Origin: Chromobotia macracanthus
Lineage: Eukaryota; Chordata; Actinopteri; Cypriniformes; Botiidae
DNA: 64,000 bases
Reading direction: 5' to 3'
NCBI GenBank assembly: GCA_036877525.1
Contig: JAZGTH010000008.1
Coordinates: 6,861,001 to 6,925,000 of the forward strand
Positions within the stretch are counted from its first letter, which is position 1. Every line of letters starts with the position of its first letter. A program made the translations under genes and the position numbers. Below the pieces are notes generated by a model. That model worked only from the letters and a program-made list of their open reading frames with translations, was not told the origin of the DNA and made no database searches. This document shows positions 24,441-35,370 of this stretch, in pieces.

Positions 24441-24892
24441 AGTGACAGAAGGTTTTTTTTATGGATGACGACTTGAAAATCGCACACATGAATAACTTGA
24501 ATGTTCAAAAAATATTTTCTTGGACCAGAGTGTGTTTCCCGTGTATCTAGGTTCTTTGGTAGTCTGTGGAGGCTCTGAGGAAACTGATGGTTGAACTCTA
24601 CAGACATATACACACTATATGACTACCTGCAATATTTGTTCATTGAGTTTTTGAAAGCTGTTTGACAAGGTAATTAACAAGTTATTGAATGCTTTGTACA
24701 CATCTTTGTGTCTGATAAAGGGTTGTATAAATACAACCTTCTATCTGATTAAAGGTTTGTTGCTTTCTTTAAAATGCATTAGACAGCCAGTGGTACAGAT
24801 CAGTACATTATCCTGCAGTAACAGGTTTTAATGCAGAAACACTGGTATTTACCATATATATATATACATGTATGTGTGTATATATATATATA

Positions 24893-24992
24893 TTCAAGTC
24901 GTATGTTTTTATCAGTATGTGTGTTTCCTGCTAATCAAACTCATAACCTTTGCACTGCTATCGCAATGCTGTAACAGTTGAGCTACAGAAAC
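24893..24992 (-). repeat. tRNA-derived SINE (minus strand)
   Basis: On the minus strand: TGTAGCTCAACTGTTACAGC (A box), then AAAGGTTATGAGTTTGATT (B box), then CAGGAAACACACATACTGAT and AAAACATACGACTTGAAT. This is the head and body of the same SINE family as 58137-58290. The tail is replaced by a TATA/TGTG-rich microsatellite at 24855-24892. Confidence 0.7.
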
Positions 24993-26434
24993 ACTATTTA
25001 ACACAATTAAATAGTAAATTAGTTAGATAGTGCCATATCTGCATGTTGCCATTATTTCATTAGACTTGTTTATCATAAAGTAGCTTATAAATATGTGGCA
25101 GGTTGTGTTGTTCTGCAGTGCTCTTGTTTATACTTAAGGCTGCTTGATGCTTCTTTAGGAACTGGCTGTTTTGTGTCCAAACTAAGGTACTTGATATTAA
25201 CTTCTTGTTTATAAAACCGAGTGCATAAAATATCACTTTTGCCATGCTGCAGTTGTACTGAATATTGGCTTGGTTACCAACACTCCAGTATATAGCAAAA
25301 CTACAGAGGTCTAGCCTGAAGTGTAATATGTTTTATGAATGCAGTGCTCATCCTGACCACTAGAGGGTTGAGTCAGGAAATAGAGGGATTTTCCATACAA
25401 CAAGAGGTAATGGGAAACAAATTAGGATTATTTTAGGCCTGAATGTATTGCCAATCCATAAGCGTCTTAAGTGCTGGTTAAGAATTTGAGGATTATTTTC
25501 TGTCAACCATAAAGTGAGTTGTTCGACTGTGTATAAAATATGTGTGGATCTGTTTTGATGTTTGGCTTTTCCCATTTTGCAGAGAGCTGTCATGGAGAAT
25601 ATGGTGTTTGCTTGTTGGGGTGGTGTGTGTTTTAAGAGATTTTTTTAAAATTTTATGTGTATGTATTGATTATGTTTTTGTGTAGGGACTTTTTCTTCAG
25701 GGGGAAAATTTGACCTTCTTGTCTGAGGATATGATGTGCTGCTACCTTGACCTTGGCTGAAGCTTGTTGCCCATATCAGTGGTTTAATTCACATGAGATG
25801 GGATTAGAGATTGCATCACAAAATGGGTTTCATTTATAAATATTCCCTTTTACGAGTTTGTTGAGTCAAGACTTACTCATTCTTTGTCATCATGTAAAGC
25901 GTTATTGCAATCTAAAATTGTTGGATATTTGCTTTGATCCCATTTCAGACAAATTCATTAATTTTTCTTTAGTGTCAAAAGCTAGAATTCTATGGATGGT
26001 TTTATTCACCTGCACTTCCGTGGCTGGTGTTCAAATCCTCTGAACAGTTTGTAGCAATGTAAAAGAACAAGCTGAAGAATGTTGTGTAATGGTGATAATG
26101 AACAGCCTGGAGAGTCCAGTCAGCATATGTGGTAGAATATAATATTATGGATTGTTATACAGATATATAGTGCTCACACAGAGAGAAAGATACATTTAAG
26201 AATTCATGTCCTTTTACAATTTATTCTTGCCTCGGGCCTTTCATGTCTCCATTTCAAAAATCAAGTCCAAAATTGAAACCAAAGGCACATTGACAGGCCC
26301 TGACATAGACCCACCATCCTCTCATGATGGAGAAAAGGAACCAGAGAGCAGAAGTGTGAAAAGAACTAATGGAGCTGCCCATCCTTTCCATTTGCCTCTT
26401 CTACCTGTCTTTCTTTCTGTTTCTCACTCCCCTC

Positions 26435-26435
<1 letters not shown>
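24993..26435. other. Non-coding stretch
   Basis: No gene or named repeat is recognised. Several 60-80-codon open frames show no motif. Confidence 0.45.
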
Positions 26436-26470
<35 letters not shown>

Positions 26471-26480
26471 CCTCTCTCTC
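26436..26480. repeat. (CT)n microsatellite
   Basis: About fifteen clean TC units followed by an interrupted CT tract. The open frame 26206-26514 ends in a serine/leucine run because of this repeat and is not a gene. Confidence 0.9.
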
Positions 26481-26562
26481 CAGTTTACTCATGGGTGAAA
26501 TGAGCTGGTGCTAGTAGACTGATATCTGCCCCAGTCAAACCGAGACTGAAAGTGTGTGTGTG

Positions 26563-27399
26563 TGTGTATGTGTGTGAGTGATGACGGAGGCTAAGGCACT
26601 TGCTCTCCCCAAGTGTGGCTTATTTCCCTTGGGTTATTAAATACTAGCCTGCAGGTAAGGAGGCAGTGGTACAGAACAGTTGTACACAATCTTATACGCT
26701 TGTCCCCAAAATCTGATTCAAAACAGTGAGTGTTTACCAAATGGTAGCAATCAAGTAATCAAAACCATAAAAGACCAGCTTAAACCAGCATCAATTCCCC
26801 AGCTGGTTAGTGCTTATTTGGTACTGGTTCTGGTTGGTGCATGAGACTAACCATGCAAAAATTATAAAGCTGGTAAAGTTGGTTGACCAGCATGAGCTTT
26901 CTGATAAAGCTGGCAGACCAAGGAATCTATGCTGATTCACTAGTTAAGAAGCTGGGTGGCAATTAGGGATGTGCAGAAGGGATGTGTATGTGTGTGAGTG
27001 ATGACGGAGGCTAAGGCATTTGCTCTCCCCAAGTGTGGCTTATTTCCCTTGGGTTATTAAATACTAGCTTGCAGGTAAGGAGGCAGTGGTACAGAACAGT
27101 TGTACACAATCTTATACACTTGTCCCCAAAATCTGATTCAAAACAGTGAGTGTTTACCAAATGGTAGCAATCAAGTAATCAAAACCATAAAAGACCAGCT
27201 TAAACCAGCATCAATTCCCCGGCTGGTTAGTGCTTATTTGGTACTGGTTCTGGTTGGTGCATCAGACTAACCATACAAAAATTATGAAGCTAGTAAAGTT
27301 GGTTGACAAGCATGGGCTTTCTGATAAAGCTGGCAGACCAAGAAATCTTTGCTGATTCACTAGTTAAGAAGCTGGGTGGCAATTAGGGATGTGCAGAAG
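26563..27399. repeat. 420-bp tandem duplication
   Basis: Copy 1 (26563-26979) and copy 2 (26983-27399) are offset by exactly 420 bp and differ at about 12 positions by my count (about 97% identity), mostly transitions. Each copy begins in a short GT tract and ends at ATTAGGGATGTGCAGAAG. The interior has CCAGCTTAAACCAGC, CAGCTGGTTAG and AAGCTGGTAAAGTTGGTTGA words, an imperfect inverted pattern seen in fish MITE-like repeats. The high identity points to a fairly recent local duplication. Confidence 0.9.
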
Positions 27400-28357
27400 T
27401 ACAGAACTGTGCAAAAGTCGTAGGCACAGTAGAAAAAGAAAACAAAATGTCATCATGTAATTTCATGTAATAGACTAACTTGGTGGTGAGATCAGAACTG
27501 TGTGTGGGCCATACCGTCTGTTGTAGGACTTCTTGTTCAAATTAAAATCTCCCTTGATTATTACAGTTAATGGCAAAGAATGTTTTGAAATGTAATATGT
27601 TAATAAGTCTTACTGACACATCAAAGCAAAAGGTATAAATAAACATGTTAAAAACAGTTTGTTTTTTGGAAGCATCTAATGTGCTAAAGACCTTTGCAGA
27701 GTACTTCACATGTTTTCAAAATCGACTAGATGTTGCTCTGTTTATCAATGATTTGTTACCTAAGGACACCCTGAATAATTAGGGTCAACGAGACCTTGAA
27801 TGGCTAGATGGAGCAACACAGAATGGTAGGGGTTTTTGAAAAGTTGTTTTTCATTTGACACTGTTTAAATATACCATCTTTAAAAAAAAAAGCACTGCTC
27901 GTGGCACAAGATGCTAAAAAATAAACAGTGATATGTGACTGTTTTAACCAACTGTTCAAGAAAATGCAGACTGAATCCAAGAACCCACGGTCCTTCAAAA
28001 GGGTAACTGGCAGATATTCAACAAATAAACAGAATAGCTGTAACCATTACAGCACGGAGCTATCATAGTCCTCACAGAAGAACTGAGAAGGATAGTAATT
28101 GTCTTAAAATATATTGTTGGAGATGGTTTTGTTACACAGTGCTGTACTGTTGCAGTGTATATGCAACCCTAAGCAGTGTATTACTATCCTTATAGTACTG
28201 CATGTTGTCAACTGTGAAATTCTGAAGTTGTGTTACTAAATCTGTTCTCTTTAAAGCACCTTAAAGTATGAAAGTTTGTTTTTGTTATTTAGATAAACTA
28301 GTCAAACTCATTAACTAATGTCTTATATAGATGGCTAGTCAACCATTCTGCACATCC
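27400..28357. mobile_element. Possible decayed DNA-transposon region
   Basis: The left side has ACTGTGCAAAAGTCGTAGGC, a phrase I associate with ends of a fish DNA repeat. GGATGTGCAGAA at 27388-27399 recurs inverted as TTCTGCACATCC at 28346-28357, giving 12-bp inverted ends about 960 bp apart. TAGGGATGTGCA is reminiscent of hAT-type ends. No transposase frame survives. The family is tentative and the inverted ends could be chance. Confidence 0.3.
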
Positions 28358-29955
28358 ACAGTGGGAACACCAAGCATACTAGCATCTCATGATGGGGCCC
28401 TGCATCCCAAACCCAACAAAAGCTGGTCATTTCAGCAGGGTGAAAAGTTCAAATTATTCCTCCTGCTTTGAAAACTTTTGAGTTATAGCACACAACGTGA
28501 CATATTGAAACCGTTAACTGTAGCTCTAAGATAGGGTGTGAGGTTTCTCCACTGTGGAGAACAAGAGAGACGTGAGGTGTATGGAATAATGTGAGGTTAG
28601 CATAGAATTGTGGGATACGCGCAGAGCAAAAATAGCTGCTCTAGTAATTAGCGCTCTGTAAATTACAAACAGTGTGACAACCACATCAGACTGCAGTGGT
28701 GCAGTGATATGTCACTGTAGTCTTCACTGCGGTCTGCTGCTACTCTGTTTCCATGTCACATTCCCTTTTTTCTTCCTTTTCCAGGGCTGTGATATTCCCT
28801 GGATAATGTCTGTGTTAGCAAGCCAGTGCTGTCACTGTGAACAATGGCGCCGTTGCACATTCAAAGGAGGGAGGGACCCAGACAATTCTGTATGATTGTT
28901 CTCAAATTGTTCATTCGGGAGTATCACACGTTCTCCCCCGTGTTTCATGTCCTGTTGGGACGAGTTCGATCAGGAAGATTTTTTCCCCTTTTTATTTTCT
29001 TTACATCAACAAAGCAGGTTTCGGAATATCTGCCGTGCGTCACAAGGAAAAACTAAAAACCTATTTTTGAAATCCTAAGAGGAAGTTCACAGTCAACTAC
29101 TCCAACCGTTAAATCTAGTAATATTAGCTCAATGCTGGTGTGGCCATTGAACTGCGAATATGCTGAGTCCGTCTTTTTGAAAATTGCATTTTTGTGTATT
29201 GGACGCTAGATTGGCTGCATGAAAAATCATCTTCTACTTGGAGAAGTGATCGGTCAACGGCAAAATAAGGTTCCCCGAGCTGGAAGAGGTTGATATGCAA
29301 GCGCAGAGATTTCCATAGGCGAAATAAAATTTGATATAATTTAAATCCATTAAGAAACAATATCTGTTATCCAATTTAATGTTAGAGCTCTAGATTTACA
29401 GCAGGGCTTAGCCAGTTGTGTTGTATAAAAGGCTGTAGGGGCTTATGTTATTTACAAGCTCAGAATACCAGAGCTGTGATTTGCAACTGCAATACAAATC
29501 AAGCTAAGAATTAAAATATTGAAATGCTCGTCTTTCAAATTAGTTTTGCAACTTAACTGTTCAGGGCATTACCAGGCACAATGTCATTCCAACAGCAAGA
29601 TTGTTTTCTATCTCAGTTTGTTTGTGTTATGCAGAGCTGTAATGGCAGCAGATGCTAAAAAAATCTCTGACAAGGGCAATAGAATCTGACACCATGCTCA
29701 TTACCTGCCGTGATAGTACATTATAGACCGAACACCCATAATTAAAAATGTCATGTAGATGTGTGGATGTTGAAATATGTAATATTTCTGTTAATACAAG
29801 TATCAAACATGCAGTGTTTCTAAACACACCGTTAAAATTGATGGTATTTCATATACAGTGTATTTATGGATTTTCCATTATGTTAAACTGAATTTTTAAA
29901 ATTATAATTCACTACATTCACACTTGTTTGCAAAGATGGGTGTTGGGAGATTTTT
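28358..29955. other. Non-coding stretch with a small CNE-like core
   Basis: The segment 28600-28690 (GATACGCGCAGAGC, TAGTAATTAGCGC) is CNE-like. A good pyrimidine tract and AG occur at 28765-28785, but no plausible exon follows. No gene is recognised. Confidence 0.4.
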
Positions 29956-30094
29956 GCTTCTGTAGCTTAACTAGCAGAGCATTGCGTCAGCAACACTAGT
30001 GTTATAGATCTGATTTCCAGGAAACACACACATACTGATAAAATATATACAAGTCGCTTTGGAAACTAGTGTCTGCAAATGCATAAATCTAAAT
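29956..30094 (+). repeat. tRNA-derived SINE (plus strand)
   Basis: CTGTAGCTTAACTAGCAGAG (A box), a degraded B box (ATAGATCTGATTTCC), then CAGGAAACACACACATACTG, ATAAAATATATAC, AAGTCGCTTTGGAAA and a GTCTGCAAATGCATAAAT tail. All modules of the family are present, so this is a nearly full-length, diverged copy. Confidence 0.75.
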
Positions 30095-30391
30095 ATTTTT
30101 GCATTGTCTTTTGTTGGCTGGTAAATGACTCTTTGGATCTATGCAATCGATGCATATGTGAATTGGAATGTTTCAGGCATGTAAATGGTCAAAAATCACA
30201 CATACATTTCGGTGTACAAGCCTCACACAATGTTTTAGTCCGAATGAACATGGTTTTCATTTGACCTTTCCTCCTTCTCATTATCTTGTGGTCACAGGGA
30301 AAGTTTTCACCTCTGCTTATCACCCTCGTCTCATCACTTGTCTTTTTCCAGCATGATGGACTGACTTACCTCTGTCCACTTTGACCTTGTT

Positions 30392-30394
<3 letters not shown>
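30095..30394. other. Non-coding stretch
   Basis: No gene or repeat is recognised. Confidence 0.45.

Positions 30395-30440
<46 letters not shown>
30395..30440. repeat. (TC)n microsatellite
   Basis: About nineteen TC units with one GT interruption near the end. Confidence 0.9.
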
Positions 30441-31869
30441 TACTCTATACAATCTCTGCATTGATGTGTTTATCTGGCGATGCAGGACTGGTGATTACAT
30501 GAAAAATTGAACATTTATGATTAAAATGCATAAAATCAATGAATGCTGCATAATGATGGTGGATTTACTTCTCACACATGTAAAAAAACCCCACAACTTA
30601 TGTTTGGAGGGTTTCTTAATAGCTTAATTGGAAATATATACCTTTTGTATGTAAATATTACTCGTAGATTTTTATATATCCTGCATGTAATGGAAAGTGT
30701 ATATTTTGGGTAATGTGACAGGTCACTGTGTCTTTTAGATGTATTTAAGCCGTTATAATCATCATTTAGCTTTTTCGCAGTTCACTTGGTCTTGTGGTGT
30801 GAAAAATGAATATTAAACATACAAATGTTCTATGCAGTCTCGTTTATAATGTGAGCTCATAACAACAGCACATATTAATTATACAAAAATTATAAAAATG
30901 CCTTTTAAAATAGTTTTAGATGGAGTAAATCATGTCACACTGAGAGACACTGCATGTATTTCATGTCAACTACCCAAATTCATTCAATGAAGCTAGTCTT
31001 GCTGGAATGTAGAGTAGCAGCAGTAGTATTTAAATATCTTTATTCCCTGTGGGACTGTTGAGTTGCCATTAGCAAAAAGCTATTGATCATATTTCTATAG
31101 TCATTCTGTACATCTAACTCTATATCATTAGGACAAGTAATGCAACACAGTGTGGAATCAGAATTGGTATGTTAGTGATATTGGGTTACCTGATCAAGGA
31201 AGCAAATTGCTCATTAGGATTTTGTTTAGCTCTGTCACTTTTAACGGCCCTGGATCATATTTAGTCATGTAATGGAAACATTACATTAAATGAATGCTAA
31301 AAGCGTTTTCAATTTACTTCAAGGGGGTCTTACATTTTAATAGCAGTGTCAAATTCAAATTTAGTTGTAAGGTTTTTAGAAAAATAAATCAATCTTAAAC
31401 ATCTTATTTAGTTTTATTTTTTTAAACTAAACCATGAACAGAAGCTGCCATGGTGTTAAAAAAAGAAAGACAAAATTGTGATGTCACGTCATCTATATAG
31501 TGGACAAAAATAATATTATAAATTTTGTTCTTTGGCTCAAATCAGGAAAAGAAATAGTGCCTTTTACCAATAGGCTGATTAGCTCTTTTAAATGAAAGCT
31601 GAAATGTTCTCCGTTCCTACAGTGGCCATTTTGTTTTGTTGATGTTGATGTGTTACATTCATTTGATGTGTTACATTAATTTTTGTTCCATTCTGAGCCC
31701 ATCTTTCCATCCCTCCGCTGTCTCTGGTATTGATCTCAACTGATTCCTCATTACTAGAGTAGATTTCATTTCCTTTCTGTGTCCAGCTCTTCTAAAGTTA
31801 ATTAAAATGGTCCTATGCCATTGCATTTTGAAAATAAATAAATAAAACATTATTTTTCCTGGAATCTCC
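30441..31869. other. Non-coding AT-rich stretch
   Basis: No gene or named repeat is recognised. Confidence 0.5.
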
Positions 31870-32260
31870 ACATATTAGTTCTGCCCTGTGTTGTTGTTGA
31901 ATAAGACGACGCCAAGAAAATTAGTTCCTAAACAAACTCTCTGCTCTTTAAACGCTTGCTGTGTTTCTCTTTGTAATTGGTTGGCCCCATTTTGTTTTTT
32001 CAATTATGCACGCTGGATTCGCAATTTTTAAGAACGCTGTGGAAGCGTTTGAAAACAGAGATTACCTGCCCCATGTTTACAGTTGGGCATAATCAGACTT
32101 CTAAGGTGTGATACAGCTTGTTGCCTGTCAGTATTCACCTCTTTTTATTGGACGTGAAGGTGAAGGGCTCATGACAGAAGCTGGCAATTGTAAATAAGAG
32201 GCTTTTCATGTAGCGGTATATGCCAACACCCTGCATGAAGAGGTGTTGAAATCCTCATCT
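31870..32260. promoter_or_regulatory. Candidate conserved non-coding block
   Basis: Complex, repeat-free DNA with TGTAATTGGTTGGCC, TTTCAATTATGCACGC, GGGCATAATCAGAC and GGCAATTGTAAATAAG words (homeodomain cores). CATAATCAGA echoes TTATAATCAGAG of the 19.6-kb block. No frame is maintained. Confidence 0.35.
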
Positions 32261-32429
32261 TTGCTTTGCTTTCATACTTGTAATGAAGGACATACACCCC
32301 TTTTCCTTCAACAGTTATTCCCCTACCAGGTGTCTGAGATGAGACGCATGCAAAAAGAGAAACCTGAGATGGGTTAGTGTAGCCTATATACTTGTTCTGC
32401 TCCAGGTGTCTGACCTAATGGAAATCCGG

Positions 32430-32735
32430 TCTATATTGAGCCAAATAAGGCTAATGACATTTTCTTGACCGTCGGCATGGCAATGCAACTGCACACCTCA
32501 TGATTCTTTATAGTTCAGCTTGGATTTAAATAGATGTTTTTCTCTCACAGTTTTCCTCTCATCAGTACAATCTTGTCATCAATATAGGGATACTGTCTGC
32601 ATTGCTTGACAATTTAACCGCATGTGGGCGGTATTCGGAAAAGCATATTTACGGGCTGATGGATAGACGCTAATAATGAGGAACTTAGATAGGAGCTAAT
32701 AACGAGGAAGAATTTAGATTGCTAAATGTCACAAT
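32430..32735. promoter_or_regulatory. Candidate conserved non-coding block
   Basis: Contains AGGCTAATGACATTTTC, GCATGGCAATGCAACTGC and GACGCTAATAATGAGG, then AGGAGCTAATAACGAGG. The last two are a pair of similar CTAATAA(T/C)GAGG words about 30 bp apart (roughly 32669 and 32696), suggesting repeated homeodomain sites. No simple repeats. Confidence 0.35.
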
Positions 32736-33977
32736 CCCATAGCCTTTTCACACGATTCTTTATTAAAGCCAAGGAAACAGAATAAGGCCATGTGAGAGGG
32801 TTTATATAGAACTAACTAAAGCAGAACAGGTATATAAGGGAATATATAGGTGTATTCTCTTCCTAGAACAGACTGAAGACTCCATCGGTCAAGCAGTTCC
32901 CCTGGGTTGTGTCAGTTACTGTGCTTAGAGTCACAGTTTCCCAGAACAGAAATGTTGGTTGTACACAGGCACAGATTAATAGCAAACAAGGTACATGCCC
33001 AGGGGCCTCCAACTTGGGGACCCCAAACAAGATTGTGCATATATTATGTTTTTTTTTAATGAACATAATAACAATAAAATAATAATATCTATTTGTTATT
33101 ATTATTATTAACTGCTGTATATAAGAAACAAGAACACATTATTAATTTTTGCCCTAAGTGGTTGAAGACAAATATTATGCGCATATTATAGAATTTTTTT
33201 TTTTTTTGAGAAATTGTCTGTCACTGTGTAAAGGCATAATAAATACATCAATTCATAGTTTGTGTTTTTGTGACTTTATATGAACTAGTCAATTAAAATT
33301 AGACCTAAAGTGTTATACATACAATTATTTTAATTGAGGGGAAGAGAGTGAAGATAATAATTGCCAGAGAAAGGTGTTTGACATAATAGAACACAATTTG
33401 TGTTAAGGTTGACCAAGGTAAAACTTAAAAGGTAACAGTAAATAAATAAATTGTGAAACTCAGTGCCCAAAGTTCCTATCTTATCAACTGCTTTTAGGCC
33501 TAGAAAGATAAAAGCAATTGTGGGGAACTGGCTGAGGCTAATGTTGTTTGCTACACAGACTCAAAGACAGATATTGTCAACAGTGACATTGTCCCGATCC
33601 TGTCAAAGAGCCTGGTCAGAGACAGCTAACTATACAGAGACTGAAGAGTTTCTTACATTACTGTTGATAAAAACAATCTACCACTATCGAGTCATTGGAG
33701 GGGAAGGAAAATAATGTCTATTGGTGCGAGAAAGATACCGACCCGTCGCTGCGGGAGATGTCAATATTGAAGCAGTGAGAAATATTCTGAGTAAAAGTGG
33801 GGCATCTACATTTCTTAACAGGGGAGATAAATATTGAGCCACAGTCAGTGGTCTGGGTTGCAAGAGCCAGTAATTAACAAATGATTTACTGTAGAGTTCT
33901 TTTGAAGTGTGTGCAGAATATTGTTTTCTACAAACATCAAAGAATCTTGATAGTGAAAGATGGCATCGCACCTGCAT
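32736..33977. other. Non-coding, repeat-like stretch
   Basis: A segment around 32990-33020 (CCAGGGGCCTCCAACTTGGG) and similar GGGGCCC words at 34198 and 56720-56910 suggest fragments of a shared interspersed element, but I cannot define its limits. No gene is visible. Confidence 0.35.
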
Positions 33978-34095
33978 GTATACCCTCCTAAAAATAAAGA
34001 TTCTTAAAAGGTTCTTTACAGTGATGCCATAGAAGAACAAAAAAATTGTTCATTTTTATGGCATTGTGAAGCACCCATTTTTTAAAAGTGTAGCT
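33978..34095. repeat. Dispersed fish repeat fragment
   Basis: CTAAAAATAAAGATTCTTAA, AAGGTTCTTTACAGTGATGC and CATAGAAGAAC resemble, from memory, an abundant fish interspersed repeat ('aaaaataaaggttctttatt...', 'ccatagaagaacc'). This is a short diverged fragment without coding capacity. Confidence 0.45.
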
Positions 34096-34719
34096 GTTAA
34101 ACATATAGTACGTTGTGTGTTTGCTCACAGGGCTGCTGCTATATGAACAAGGTAGAGTGGCTGCAGGGGTTATGAAGAATTTTATGCCTGTAGTCTCAGG
34201 GGCCCAGTATCTCCTAATATGGCCAAGTTGTATGCTTTTTGCTAGTATTTTTTTTACTGGTAGTGTGAGACTGTGTTTATTAGATATACAGTATGTTGCA
34301 AATCTTAATGTGTCTGTCTTTTTGTTTCTAGTTATAGGTTTTGTACTTTTCAGGTGACAATTCTGTGAGACTTACCTACTGTTCAGTGGGGGGTGGTCTG
34401 GAGCTTGCATTTAAATTATTTTGGATGCAAATGTGGAGTTAGAATACAAGGTTTGATAAAACCACAAAAATTTAATTCATCTACATCAAATAGCCTATGT
34501 TGGAAAATGACCTGAATCATTCACGACATGTTTGTTTAGTTAAAGCTTTTCTTTTTCCAATTAATATCACTGTATTTCAAAGCCTCGTCTGCACTGAAGC
34601 TCCTCTGTAGGTGGTGCAGGTCTATGGCCATGTCACATGAAAGTTTGGCCGGCCCTTGTTGTGTGGTGATCAATAAAGATTTGATTCTGTTCTATAAAGG
34701 GTTCCATTCATCCAGGTCA
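34096..34719. other. Non-coding stretch
   Basis: No gene is recognised. CAGGGGCCCAGTAT at 34198 may belong to the repeat noted upstream. Confidence 0.4.
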
Positions 34720-35370
34720 TTATAGAATATCTGCTGGAATTCAGTCAAAAGAAACCAGACTCGGGCAACTTTATTCTCTGTTTGTTGAGAGCGGTTGGTA
34801 TCCGAATAGTTTTATCATCATCTGAGGACCTGCCATAGAAACTGCCAGCATTCAGTGTGGGTCTAATTATTTGATGGGCACAGGGGACCGAAGTAAAACC
34901 TCTCCAATGATCTCACAGTACGCCTCTCATCTCCTCACTCAGGGGGTCTGTAACAGTAGGGAGAGCTCTTATACTTGAAAGGGCCTGTATTAAAATGCTC
35001 TTTTAGAGAATGAATTTCTGCTGTCTTAAGCCGATTGAGCAAAACAAATCTCTCTTAAAGTCAAATCTAGTGGCAGCAGGAGAGCGTGGCACAATAGCAA
35101 GCTAGAAAAAGAGAGAGAGAGGGAGAAGCACGAAAGATATGGGTGGCTTAAAATGGCAAAATTGAGAATTGAAACTAAAGCTGAAAAATAATGCACTTAG
35201 AGAAGGTCCACTTTGGACCCTTTAAATACAGAGAAGTAGTTTTTCAGCTGTCACATCTCTAAGTTGATTATAACAAAGTTATGCGCCTAATGCCTGAGAG
35301 CTAATTTAGCATGTGGGTAGATTATATGTTAATGGCCGTTTTCTTTGCTCTTATAACAAGGTAAAAAGGT
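34720..35370. promoter_or_regulatory. Candidate conserved non-coding blocks
   Basis: Two compact parts, 34725-35060 and 35270-35370, are repeat-free and carry GGTCTAATTATTTGATGG and GAGCTAATTTAGCATG homeodomain-type cores. A purine-rich (GAGA) tract lies between them at about 35105-35125. No reading frame is maintained. Confidence 0.3.

Noticed and set aside
26206..26514. 102-codon frame ending in a serine/leucine run
   Set aside because: The run is the (CT)n microsatellite read as codons.
28765..28895. Strong acceptor-like tract followed by an open frame
   Set aside because: No plausible donor and a stop after about 36 codons; the peptide is unrecognised.
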